Source of the DNA: Antedon mediterranea
Lineage: Eukaryota > Echinodermata > Crinoidea > Comatulida > Antedonidae
Assembly (NCBI RefSeq): GCF_964355755.1
Contig: NC_092675.1
Span: 15,019,312-15,083,311, forward strand
DNA length: 64,000 nucleotides
Reading direction: 5' to 3'
Shown here: positions 1-9,640 of the stretch, one piece after another
Position numbering within the stretch: position 1 is the first letter of the stretch
How the letters are laid out: every line of letters starts with the position of its first letter
Notes under the pieces: generated by a model
The model's input: the letters and a program-made list of their open reading frames with translations, nothing else
Databases searched by the model: none
Told to the model about the DNA's origin: nothing
Program-made: the position numbers and the translations under genes

Positions 1-732
1 ACTCGGCCTCACGTCAACTCGGCCAAAAACTAATCGGTCAACTCGGCCACAATAAAGTATGGAACGCAAAAAGTGCTTAATATTATTACGATTCTTACTA
101 TCCACGTTTTAAAAAAAATGAAGAAATAAAAAATATAATATATAAAAAAATGAACTCATTGCCGATATGAATAGAAGTACCCGCGTGTTACAAAAAACAC
201 GTGCAGGTACCGTATTTTAGGAAATCGAAGACGGAGGCCTACGTTCCACCATTTGGCCGTAGAAAAAATGATCGTACATCGTTTTTGTGCATGATTTGCG
301 TTTTTTAAAAAGGGGAATCCCCCGGTCAGCGAAAACACGTAGCAGTTGTAGATATCGAAAAAGCTGGCAAACGCGCAGGGAGGCTCAGCTACGAAATTTT
401 ATTAAACGTAAATAAAGGAAAGTTGGTGAAATCATTCTTATTTTTTTTGCTAAATATATTATTTTCTAAATAATAATATTCATTAAAAGTCAGAATTATT
501 CATAGTTAAAAAATTGTGAAGAAATATTATTTTATCAATCCCCTTCATTTGCACTTTTTGCGTTCCATACTTTAACGGGGCCGAGTTGACCGATTATTTT
601 TTGGCCGAGTTGACGTGAGGCCGAGTTGACTTGAGGCCGAGTTGACTTGAGGCCGAGTTGACTTGAGGCCGACTTGACTTGGGGCCGACTTGACTTTGGC
701 CAAGACGGTTTAGGGCCGACTTGGATCGAAAC
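1..732. mobile_element. TIR DNA transposon copy 1 (left end outside window)
   Basis: Same element as the complete copy at 1091-1922. It begins inside the left terminal array of GGCC/AAGTCAACTC units and ends at 732 with a right terminus (TTGGATCGAAACC) identical to that of copy 2. The middle (about 60-540) is AT-rich with no convincing protein. The right arm (575-732) is an inverted array of the same 18-20 bp unit (GGCCGAGTTGACTTGA and variants). The element interrupts the helicase reading frame of the surrounding Helitron. The other target duplication would lie before position 1. Confidence 0.75.
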
Positions 733-1090
733 CATCAAAGATAGGTATGGGGCGCCGAACATGTCACCACAAGCGGGTCTCCATGTTTTCCATACATTGA
801 TGTTCTAAGCAACAGTGCCGAATGTACAGTCATTCCACCAATATTGAAAGCTGCTACTCCAGTGGGGGCAGTTAGAAGGGCAGTTATGTCATTTGGTTTG
901 AATCTTTTAGACAGGGAAAATAGTCGTTTAGTGTCAGAGTGAATGATTTGTAACACATGTCCTTTTCCTACACCACCAGGTCCACTCAGAAACAACCTAA
1001 AAGGCTTAGGTTTTCCTCCATTTTTTAATGCTGAAACTGCACTTTTACACCATTTTCTGTGATAAAGAACCACTTGTCTTTGTTTGGTAT
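733..1090 (-). pseudogene. Helitron helicase, N-terminal Pif1 segment (fragment)
   Basis: The minus-strand frame reads through a Pif1-type P-loop (GPGGVGKGH, encoded at 957-983) followed by TAPTGVAAFNIGG, the second conserved Pif1 motif. The Walker A Ser/Thr after the Lys is Gly here, so nucleotide binding is probably lost. Upstream codons (TKQRQVVLYHRKW) continue exactly from the Rep-helicase linker on the far side of the transposon at 1091-1922, showing the helicase was one frame before that insertion. Downstream helicase motifs (DEISM, Q-rich loop) are missing because transposon copy 1 interrupts at 732. Confidence 0.85.
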
Positions 1091-1922
1091 GGGTGCAGGT
1101 CAAGTCGGCCCCAAACCGTCTCGGCCAAAGTCAAGTCGGCCCCAAGTCAACTCGGCCTCAAGTCAACTCGGCCTCAAGTCAACTCGGCCTCACGTCAACT
1201 CGGCCAAAAACTAATCGGTCAACTCGGCCACAATAAAGTATGGAACGCAAAAAGTGCTTAATATTATTACGATTTTTACTATCCACGTTTTAAAAAAAAA
1301 TGAAGAAATAAAAAATATAATATCATATAAAAAAATGAACTCATTGCCGATATGAATAGAAGTACCCGCGTGTTACAAAAAAACACGTGCAGGTACCGTA
1401 TTTTAGGAAATCGAAGACGGAGGCCTACGTTCCACCATTTGGCCATAGAAAAAATGATCGTACATCGTTTTTGTGCATGATTTGCGTTTTTAAAAAAGGG
1501 GAATCCCCCGGTCAGCGAAAACACGTAGCAGTTGTAGATATCGAAAAAGCTGGCAAACGCGCAGGGAGGCTCAGCTACGAAATTTTATTAAACGTAAATA
1601 ATTAAAGGAAAGTTGGTGAAATCATTCCTATTTTTTTTGCTAAATATATTATTGTCTAAATAATAATATTCATTAAAAGTCAGAATTATTCATAGTTAAA
1701 AAAGAAGAAATATTATTTTATCAATCCCCTTCGTTTGCACTTTTTGCGTTCCATTCTTTAATAACGGGGCCGAGTTGACCGATTATTTTTTGGCCGAGTT
1801 CACGTGAGGCCGAGTTGACTTGAGGCCGAGTTGACTTGAGGCCGACTTGACTTGGGGCCGACTAGACTTGGGGCCGACTTGACTTTGGCCGAGACGGTTT
1901 AGGGCCGACTTGGATCGAAACC
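1091..1922. mobile_element. Complete 832 bp non-autonomous TIR transposon, copy 2, with 9 bp target duplication
   Basis: The element is flanked by GTTTGGTAT at 1082-1090 and again at 1923-1931 (9 bp target site duplication). The ends are inverted: left GGGTGCAGGTCAAGTCGG, right complement GGTTTCGATCCAAGTCGG, continuing into shared AAACCGTCTCGGCC. Inside the termini each arm holds a tandem array of short GGCC-containing units, giving a foldback structure. The interior is AT-rich without a supported protein. A 9 bp duplication with long, internally repeated TIRs points to a Mutator-like group, but no transposase is present to confirm it. Confidence 0.85.
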
Positions 1923-3427
1923 GTTTGGTATTAAGGGAGCGCATCATGTGTCTGTACTGACTGGGGTTAAGAATTTCTCTGTTTTCCTCCAGTTCATAGC
2001 GATAACTTATATCACGACTGTTGCTTGTATTTTCTGCCCTTTGAAATAACTCTGTATTTGCATCAAGGTCTTCTTGTTGTAGGTTTCTTTCAACACTAAA
2101 TCCCTGACCTTGATCTTCTAAATTGGTATGTTCAGCCCCTGGTGCTAGAAGGTCCCACACATGTTGTGGTGGGCCATTTTCTACACTTTGTACAGCTTGA
2201 TCAATTTCATCGACATTTACAGAATACTTGGCTTCTATTTCAAGAGCTTGTTTAACAACTACTTCATAATGATCTTTATACTCATCGTATCCAGCAAGAA
2301 GATCATTGTCCTCATTTCTCCATGGAAAATAAAGCATCAGTTTAGCTCTGTAAAAGTTAGACGGGTCTTTGTCAACATTGAACTTTCGAAAACGTATGAC
2401 TGCTGGTCGACGGCGTTTTCACATAGAACCTTTTTGGTTTTTCAGTTTGATGTACTTTGGAAGACATTTTTCATATTGTATTTCTGGATCATCAATAACA
2501 ACAGGAACACTGTCATCTGTGTCTCTATTTTTCTCTTTGTAATCTGCAGTGTATGTAGAAGAAAATTCTGCCAGTGACATGTTTTCTAGACTGGTTGGTC
2601 TGTGTTCATACCTATCCACAATACTCATTTGAAAAATATCTTCATGATCATCATCTAAACTTTCCAACTGGTTAGCATTTTTCAAAACCACAGCTCTGCT
2701 TTTCTTTGGATCTGTATTGATAAATACTATAGTTCTGCTAACCTTTTTCATTGGCATTGACAGTAATCTGTAGACAGATTCTTGAGCACTAACTTCACGG
2801 TGATTCAGAAACACTGAACCAACCTTTCTTAACACAGATTTCACCTCTTTATCTTGGTGTTCTTTGCATGCTTGTTTAAGCAGTTCTCCCATGCCCTTTT
2901 CATTTTTAGTCATGTAAGAAGCCACATACACTACACAAGCAAAGGCATCGAGAATGAATTGTATGTCAATATTGGCTTTCCATGCTTTTAACACAGTAGG
3001 GTTGTACATGTTTACACATTGCTCTGATGAAGTTCTTTCCATAATTATGGTTGTACCTTTCTGTGATATACTGAGTGATTTCATATATTCAACTTCATCT
3101 GTTTTTGCTGTTTCACACAACTTTGAAAGTGAACTATCAACATCTGTGTTCTCATCCATCATAACATCCAGTACAGCACTAAGCACATGTTTAGCAGCCT
3201 TTTTTTTTGGCAGGGGCAAGCTCGTCATTAGGTTCTCGGGCTAAAAGTGTTCTGGAACTAGGAGGTCGAGGATAGTGAAATCTACAAGAGCCTTTCTTGC
3301 GACAATATGCTGAATGTTTGTGTACCTGTAAGTTCTCTACAAGCTCAAGCAAATCAGGGTCATTGTCTGGAAGAGTGCAAGAGATTCGTTCATCTAAAAA
3401 TGCACAAATTTCGGCATCTGAGTTCAC
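1923..3427 (-). pseudogene. Helitron Rep C-terminal region and Rep-helicase linker
   Basis: Three minus-strand stretches belong together. 3191-3427 carries the Cys/His segment HSAYCRKKGSCRFHYPRPP that follows the Rep catalytic core in animal Helitrons. 2419-3228 carries YVASYMTKNEKGMGELL and the typical LSMPMKKVSRTIVFINT block. 1923-2337 carries MLYFPWRNEDNDLL and runs to MRSLNTK, where the TIR transposon interrupts. One in-frame TGA at about 2417-2419 separates the last two stretches, with reading-frame similarity continuing on both sides, so it is a point nonsense mutation. Confidence 0.85.
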
Positions 3428-3626
3428 ATCTAGTTTAGGGGAATTTTTTACCTATACCTATACGTGCCTGATACATAGTCTACAACGTCACCAAGTGGTT
3501 TTGCAGAGGACATGATGACATCATGAAATAGCAAATCTAACCTATATTGAAATTGTCTTGCAGCTGAAGCAGGATTGCTTCGCAACCAGTGTGTTCTTTC
3601 AGAAAAAAGTCAAGTTTTTCACATCA
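3428..3626 (-). pseudogene. Helitron Rep catalytic core with HUH segment deleted
   Basis: The minus strand encodes HWLRSNPASAARQFQYR and then FHDVIMSSAKPLGDVVDYV, the block that normally precedes the HUH (His-hydrophobic-His) motif of Rep. After it only a remnant resembling QAR remains, followed directly by SPKLDVNSD, the block that normally follows the motif. The intervening residues, which in the family carry the two catalytic histidines, are absent. Frameshifts are also present on both sides (near 3470 and 3640). Confidence 0.75.
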
Positions 3627-3629
3627 CTA

Positions 3630-4370
3630 TCACTCAAAATAGTACCATACTGTTTGAATGACATCTGGCCACTGCATATCTGCAGCAGATACAGTAAAAA
3701 ACCATGTTGGGATTTCTAGCTGCCTTACCAAAGCTAACACATCATAGAACAGAGATTGGAAGTAGCCAGGTGAACCCCGTATATTCTTCAAAATCTTGTA
3801 CACTTTGTCTGCCTTAATCATTTCGTTCATCTTTTCAACATTTTTTACTTGGCATGCTTTAAGAGTTTGACCTTGGAATTGATTCCCGGAAGCTCGTCTG
3901 AATATAAAATGATTTATGTCCCCATAAACTTGTTTGCTTTCTACTGCGTACTGGGCACTCAGAAGATAATCTATTGATTTTGCAAATCTGCCGTCACAGT
4001 CAAGTAGCCGTTGATTGAAATATCTTCTTGTATGTATATATGTTTCTCTTTCAGAAGTCAGAGCATTATTACCATATGGGTATTTGTCTGGATTTGCCAA
4101 TTCCTCAAAATATTTATCTGTCAGAAGGTTCAGAGGTTTTTCTCCTTCGCCAGGAGCAATGCAAATGACTTTGTTGGTAATATCTGGATTTTCTTTTAAC
4201 ATACAGGTTTCATAAGGTAAACCAGAAACCTCTGAATTGTTTTCGAATGCTGCTTCATCCTGAGAATTTTCAATTTCTTCTTTATTCGTCAGGTTCTCAT
4301 GATCAGAAATGTTTGTCACTGTAACTGTGGGTTCATTTCTGTGTTCATTTCCTTTATTTTCTTCCAGCAC
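3630..4370 (-). pseudogene. Helitron_like_N (Rep N-terminal) domain
   Basis: This open stretch contains LLSAQYAVESKQVYGDIN, then RGSPGYFQSLFYDVLALVRQ and WFFTVSAADMQWPDVIQ. These are hallmark blocks of the Helitron-like N-terminal domain, which precedes the HUH nuclease. The first 80 or so residues (many Asn, Glu, Thr) are the acidic linker between OTU and Rep. The frame ends in a stop near 3630 and similarity resumes in another frame, so a small indel broke it. Confidence 0.85.
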
Positions 4371-5167
4371 AACATAGCAATTAGTCCAAGGTGAAATTCA
4401 TGAGCTGTTCTAACCCTTGAACATACTTTCTCTACATGGTCGCTATTTGTCGTATGTACATGTACTTTCAATGAGAACTGATCTGCAATCGCTTGCAACA
4501 CTATGTGATCTCCCCACTGGGAGCCATTCTCTACTCCATCTAAATATCTGAGCCATCTAATTTCACTCTGAGTATCTGCGTCACTGACTTGTGCTATAAC
4601 AACATCTGCGATCGTGGGTTGTTCAGTGTCTGCATTAGTCAGGTCACTGTCAGCTACACGATTAGAAACAAAGTCTTTGTAAAACTCAGGATATTTTGAC
4701 ATATATATTGCAGTATGTTGACGTAATGACTTAGGATCTGTTTTATTAATTCCTAGGCTTTCTAACTGATGACATACTGCTGAATATAAACAGTCGCCAT
4801 CTCGTGACACATCAACTACTCTCATGTGAATTACATCTGCAACACGACCAATGTCACTACGGTCAACTTGATCCGGAAAATAATTACTTTTATCAGCAAC
4901 ACGACCAATGTCACTAATGTCCACTTGATCGGGAAAATAATTACTTTCATCATCAGCAACACGACCAATGTCACTACGGTCCACTTGATCCGGAAAAAAA
5001 TTACTTTCATTATCAGCACAGGTCATTGCTTTCCAGAGTTCCTTATTATCTGTTTTCGCTTCAACTGTCCAGTTTTGATTTATGTTAATGTTCTTGTAAT
5101 GTGGATTGTTTTCTTTCAGCCACCGAAGTGCCGACAGAACCTTCTGAGGGTTTACATAATCATACAT
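4316..5167 (-). pseudogene. OTU-like cysteine protease domain of the Helitron
   Basis: The frame starts MYDYVNPQKVLSALRWLKEN, a block that joins DUF6570 to OTU in animal Helitrons. After three near-identical 19-20 residue repeats (see 4835-5015) it carries RDGDCLYSAV, the catalytic Asp/Cys loop of OTU peptidases, and ends LGLIAMLCW. In the family LGLI is normally followed within a few residues by the catalytic His. Here YVVLEENKGNE, expected just after that His, is in another frame, so a short deletion has probably removed the His and shifted the frame. The host-protein target is unknown. Confidence 0.8.
4835..5015 (-). repeat. Three tandem 57-60 bp in-frame repeats in the OTU region
   Basis: Three copies encode variants of SNYFPDQVDRSDIGRVAD, with one three-base length difference between units. 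The triplets are close enough in DNA sequence that the duplication must be recent or homogenised. They sit between the entry to the OTU domain and its catalytic loop. Confidence 0.9.
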
Positions 5168-5177
5168 GTAATATGAC

Positions 5178-5634
5178 TTAATATTTTCTTCTCCGTTTAA
5201 ACTTCAGTGGCAATAACTGACAAACAGTGTCCACTTTTGCTGGGATATTTACAGCAGGACCATTGATTGCATGTTGCCTTCCACATAGTAATCCTACCAG
5301 TTTCATGAAAGGAATTCTTTGAGAAATAAGTCGTAGTTCAAGTGGGTTTAAATGTTTCAACTCTGGAGGCTGGATCTGCAAGTTGTAAGTTGTTGGCTTT
5401 GGATTGACATGGAATTTTCCCATTTTTCATTAATTTATGACATGTGTGACAAATCCATTCTTTATTATCCATTGATGTTCTTCTGTAACCACAAATAGCA
5501 TTAAAAATCTTTGTTTTCAGCTTTTGATAATTCAGTGGTTTAAATTGTACTACTGAACACCGATATAATAATCTGTGACACGAACAACAAATATAATCAG
5601 CAGCATCTTTCACATGTTTATGAAAAATTAGCAA
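5178..5634 (-). pseudogene. DUF6570-like zinc-binding region of the Helitron
   Basis: Two overlapping minus-strand frames together resemble the DUF6570 domain found before Helitron_like_N: CCSCHRLLYRCSVV and ICHTCHKLMKNGKIP in the first frame, then LKHLNPLELRLISQRIPFMK and INGPAVNIPAKVDTVCQLLP in the second. The switch between frames lies around 5340-5400 (a small indel). A second frame change near 5190 separates it from the OTU reading frame. Confidence 0.8.
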
Positions 5635-6860
5635 TTACTTCTGCACTACTTGTAATGCTTAAGTGTCTTTTCTGACGCTGGTTTTTCACATTCTCACGCA
5701 CCTTGTCACGTCGTGCACGCTTTTCAACAGCAGTTTCCACATTTCGAGTTCTTTTTATATTTTGGTTTGCTTTGGCCAGTCTCTCTCTTTTTTGTTCCAT
5801 TGTTTCCTTATTTCGGGATCGATCTTGTAACATTCGTTTTTAGTTTGGCCAGTCTCTCTTTTTTTTGTTCCGTTGTTTCCTTATTTCGGGATCTTGTAAC
5901 CATATTTTTCAGTTTGGCTAGTCTCTCTTTTTTTTGTTCCGTTGTTTCCGTATTTCGGGATCTTGTAACATTCGTTTTTAGTTTGGTCAGTCTCTCTTTT
6001 TTTTGTTCCGTTGTTTCCTTATTTCGGGATCTTGTAACATTCGTTTTTAGTTTGGTCAGTCTCTCTTTTTTTGTTCCGTTGTTTCCTTATTTCGGGATCT
6101 TGTAACTTTCGTTTTCAGTTTGGCTAGTCTCTCTTTTTTTTGTTCCGTTGTTTCCGTATTTCGGGATCTTGTAACATTCGTTTTTAGTTTGGTCAGTCTC
6201 TCTTTTTTTTGTTCCGTTGTTTCCTTATTTCGGGATCTTGTAACATTCGTTTTTAGTTTGGCTAGTCTCTCTTTTTTTTGTTCCGTTGTTTCCTTATTTC
6301 GGGATCTTGTAACATTCGTTTTTAGTTTAGCCAGTCTCTCTTTTTTTTGTTCCATTGTTTCCTTATTTCGTGATCTTGTAACATTCGTTTTTACTTTGGC
6401 CAGTCTCTCTTTTTTTTTTTTGTTCCATTGTTTCCTTATTTCGGGATCTTGTAACATTCGTTTTTACTTTGGCCAGTCTCTCATTTTTTTGTTCCGTTGT
6501 TTCCTTATTTCGAGATCTTGTAACATTCGTATTTACTTTGGCCAGTCTCTTTTTTTTTTTGTTCCGTTGTTTCCTTACTTCGGGATCTTGTAACATTCGT
6601 TTTTACTTTGGCCAGTCTCTCTTTCTTTTTTTTCTTCCGTTGTTTCCTTACTTCGGGATCTTGTAACATTCGTTTTTACTTTGGCCAGTCTCTCTTTTTT
6701 CTTCCGTTGTTTCCTTACTTCGGGATCATGTAACATTCGTTTTTACTTTGGCCAGTCTGTCTTGTTTGTGCTCAGTGTTTTCCTTATCTCGAGTCTTGGC
6801 CATACATGACCTCGATTCTTTTCTCCGTTGATCTGCACTTTTCTTTTTTGTTCGAGGCAT
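5618..6860 (-). pseudogene. Basic repeat N-terminus of the Helitron protein
   Basis: The likely start codon is at 6858-6860 (MPRTKKKSADQRRK...). It is followed by a long run of highly charged repeats of the type RSRNKETTEQKKERLAKLKT. Such Lys/Arg/Glu repeats precede DUF6570 in many animal Helitron proteins. In the first full repeat an Arg codon is TGA, so translation from this start would stop after about 45 residues. The region ends in ENVKNQRQKRHLSITSSAE, just before the DUF6570 start. Confidence 0.8.
5741..6790. repeat. About fourteen tandem 69 bp repeats (coding, minus strand)
   Basis: The unit contains TTTCGGGATCTTGTAACATT and a run of 7-11 T. It repeats about every 69-70 bp, that is 23 codons. 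Copy-to-copy changes are few (ttatttc/ttacttc/gtatttc), but T-run length varies, which moves the frame. Long plus-strand open frames here are only the complement of this low-complexity repeat. Confidence 0.95.
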
Positions 6861-7598
6861 TTTTTAAAGTATAAAACAAAAATAATCTCAGTAGTGTGTA
6901 TGATAATAGTCATTAAACAGGCGTACACAACGTTGTTCTCTGTAATTAATAGCTCTCTTTGTTACGTTCGTTCTTCATCGTAGTCGGTTTGGTATGCCGT
7001 GCATTGTTATGCAAATAAGATTGTGCAGGTGTACTGGGACTGGCATGTTCTGAAAGTATATACCTATGTACAGAATGGACACACACTGGTACTAAAAAAA
7101 CTAATTATTAACTAACAATAGATTAATTTGAATAACAATAGAACAGCAACGCGAAAAACAAACGGGTAAATTTGAAAATAAATAGGCTTTTTAAAACTAC
7201 TCGTATCAAAAAACCTGTAGGCCTACATTAAACCAAATTATGTTTTAAAAATTACAAATCACAATTTATAACTCTCGTGAAAATGCAATTTCAGTACACT
7301 CGTTACTTTAAGACTGCTCGCCAGCTTTTGAAAATTGTCTCCTATCTTTTAACACTAGCCGGTCTGAAAATAATATAATTTATAATTTTTGTTATTTGTG
7401 AAGTTATTAATAAACCGATTTTGTTGATTTTCAATAGGCATGGTCTGAAAGTATATACCTATATACACCCAAAAATTCAGAAGGATAACTTGAAAACTGT
7501 AGGCGCTATCGGGCTAACAAACAAACATACATACATACATACATACAAACATACATACAAACAAAGTAAATACTATACTTGGCAAAATTATATCTCTC
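6861..7598. other. Non-coding, Helitron upstream flank
   Basis: No gene recognised. A 33 bp sequence (TGAAAGTATATACCTAT core) occurs near 7040 and again near 7436. A CATA/CAAA microsatellite lies at 7525-7563. The Helitron 5' terminus should fall in the first part of this stretch. Confidence 0.5.
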
Positions 7599-8115
7599 TA
7601 TAGTTCACTATGTCGGTCGGTCTGTCTGTCGGTCCGGTATCACTATGCGTTTTATCGCTTTTCTGTACTTTTTTAACTGTTTTGATGTACAGACAATTAG
7701 TCGCGTGGGTGGACGTGACTCTATAGTTCACTATGTCGGTCGGTCTGTCTGTCGGTCCGGTATCACTATGCGTTTTATCGCTTTTCTGTACTTTTTGATG
7801 TACAGACAATTAATCGCGTGGGTGGACGCGACTCAATAGTTCACTATGTCGGTCGGTCTGTCTGTCTGTCCGGTATCACTATGCGTTTTATCGCTTTTCT
7901 GTACTTTTTGAACTGTTTTGATGTACAGACAATTAGTCGCGTGGGTGGACGCGACTCAATAGTTCACTATGTCGGTCGGTCGGTCTGTCTGTCCGGTATC
8001 ACTGCGTTTTATCGCTTTTCTGTACGTTTTGAACTACAGACAAGTTTTAAAGTACATTACTTTTTGAAAGTTCATTTTTTTCTGAGAGCACGCGACTTAT
8101 GGCTGTTGGCCTTTT
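7598..8115. repeat. Tandem array, four units of 115-123 bp with (TCGG/TCTG) core
   Basis: Units begin TAGTTCACTATGTCGG at about 7600, 7722, 7837 and 7959. Each contains a TCGGTCTGTC microsatellite, GGTATCACTATGCGTTTTAT and TTAGTCGCGTGG. The array ends in GCACGCGACTTATGGCTG, TTGGCC. The same pieces, in the same order, occur at 50570-51340. Small open frames here are repeat translations, not genes. Confidence 0.9.
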
Positions 8116-8169
8116 TTTAGTTCCCAGAGCTATTTTGTAAAATTGTGCTTTATCTTATTTACGTATTAT

Positions 8170-8482
8170 TTAATAATAATAATAGTTCATTCTTATATAG
8201 CGCTCTACAAGCAAGCTTCTCTTAGCGCTGAACATTATTACCCCAGCCAGTTTTTTGTGTGGATCAAACACGTATGGAAACATACTCCCATTATACAGCT
8301 AGTAATCAGCGCAAAGTTGTGTCTTGATCTAACCGGGTACCCATTTATACACCTGAGTGGAGAGAGGCAAACGTAAGTAAAGTATCTTGCCTAAGGTTAC
8401 AAGCAATGCGGCGAGAGTTGGATTCGAACCTCGGTCTCACGATCAGTAGTCCAACATCCAACACCCTGCGCCACACGCCCTC
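8170..8482 (-). mobile_element. tRNA-derived SINE
   Basis: On the minus strand the head (8482 down to about 8410) is tRNA-like, with an A-box-like TGGCGCAGGGTG and a B-box GGTTCGAATCC (8420-8430). The body reads CTTAGGCAAGATACTTTAC and CTCTCTCCACTCAGG, and the tail ends GAGCGCTATATAAG plus (ATT)n at 8168-8180. This layout (tRNA head, CTTGGGCAAGAT body, GCGCTATATAAG tail) matches a widespread family of invertebrate and chordate SINEs. Not a functional tRNA gene. Confidence 0.85.
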
Positions 8483-9000
8483 ACAATAAGTTAATTATTT
8501 ATTGTTCTGATTTGCCTCTTTGTACTGCATTTTACCGTTGAAAGCATAGGATGCTTGCCAATGTCACATAATACCCGTCAATGATCACAACATTAAAACA
8601 CTACAACATGGCCATCCATAGTACAATAAATATTAATAAACAAAAGTTTGTGGGTATACTTGCGACAGGCAGTCGGACAATAAATAACTAAACACGTACA
8701 GCTCCGCTCATCTGGCTTTGATCTACCACTCATTCCAATAAATGAATCACAGACTAGACGCGTACATCTCCGTCACCTATCTTCTATCAATCTACAGTAG
8801 ATGCGTATAGCTCCGCTCATCTTTCTACTCACAATCTTTCTACTTGACGCTACCTATCGACGACCTCAACTGGAGACAATGCTGATAGCCTGACGATAGT
8901 CATTCACCACCCGTCCTAAACAACCAAACACTAACAACCAGACAGTCTTTAAAAATAAAATAACCCAAAGTTCTAAATGGTATGCCCATACAATTAACAT
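8483..9000. other. No gene recognised
   Basis: AT-rich with a loose internal repetition of GTACAGCTCCGCTCATCT-like phrases (8697-8715 and 8810-8825) and TAGATGCGTA. No coding exon with splice signals seen. Confidence 0.5.
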
Positions 9001-9640
9001 ATCATATCATATCATATCATTTATTTCGCCAATATACAGAACAGTACAAAAAAAACAATACAAAAGTAAGTCAATGAGGCCGGATAACCTAAAAGTTATA
9101 AATAAAAATAACCGTCGAGAGGCTCTCCACATCGAAATACTTACATAAAATGAATAATACATGGATTCTATTAAAATTGAGATAAAACTATCAAATTCAG
9201 CAATGGGTTTTTATAAAAAATTGTTAATTTAAAAAGATAGAATAGAAAATATCTTTAAAATATACATATGTTCAGATTAAAACAGATTATTAAAATATTT
9301 CTTAAGGCTATGCTTAAAACAGTTTATATTAATTAAAAGTTGGTCGCAGAGATCCGCAGGAAGATCTCTAAAATGTCTAACAAAAAAATTAAAGACAGAG
9401 TTATGAAATAAATCAGTCCGGGCTATAAATTTATTGCGCAACTTAAGGTTATTAACATGTCTGCAATTAATAGATAAATATTTAAAAACTTTAACATCAT
9501 ATAATTTGTAAATACATTTGGTAACAAAATTAATACATAAATACCTAATACGATTGTTAATGGACATCAGATTAAGGCGTTTTAAACGTTCAGGGTAAGG
9601 GAGACTGGCTGATCTTGGGAAGCATGTACGGTGCAATACA
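9001..9640 (-). mobile_element. LINE 3' fragment (reverse transcriptase C-terminus)
   Basis: The minus-strand frame 9277-9636 encodes NNRIRYLCINFVTKCIYKLYD, then LRNKFIARTDLFHNSVFNFF, LPADLC and FKHSLKKYF. This is the usual C-terminal end of CR1/Jockey-like non-LTR retrotransposon polymerases. It is followed (towards 9001) by a short 3' UTR and a (TGATA)n tail at 9000-9023. It is 5' truncated; no RT catalytic motifs are present. Confidence 0.75.

Larger units (their letters stand above)
733..6860 (-). mobile_element. Decayed autonomous-type Helitron (Rep/helicase with OTU and DUF6570), 3' part outside window
   Basis: Read on the minus strand from 6860 downwards, the coding order is a basic repeat region, DUF6570-like domain, OTU-like cysteine protease domain, Helitron_like_N/Rep region, then the Pif1-like helicase, which leaves the window at its start. 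This order is typical of animal Helitron Rep/Hel proteins. The frame is broken by a TGA in the first basic repeat, poly-T slippage, a frameshift inside DUF6570 and another before OTU, loss of the HUH segment, a TGA near 2418, and two TIR transposon insertions. It is a fossil and cannot be autonomous. Canonical 5'-TC and 3'-CTRR ends were not located: the 3' end is outside the window and the 5' end probably lies between 6861 and about 7100. Confidence 0.9.

Noticed and set aside
5713-6666. Long plus-strand open frames rich in Phe, Ser and Leu
   Set aside because: They are the complement of the 69 bp Helitron repeat and change with T-run length.
7598-8115. CRISPR-like array
   Set aside because: Units are 115-123 bp and repeat entirely, without unique spacers, in a eukaryotic context.
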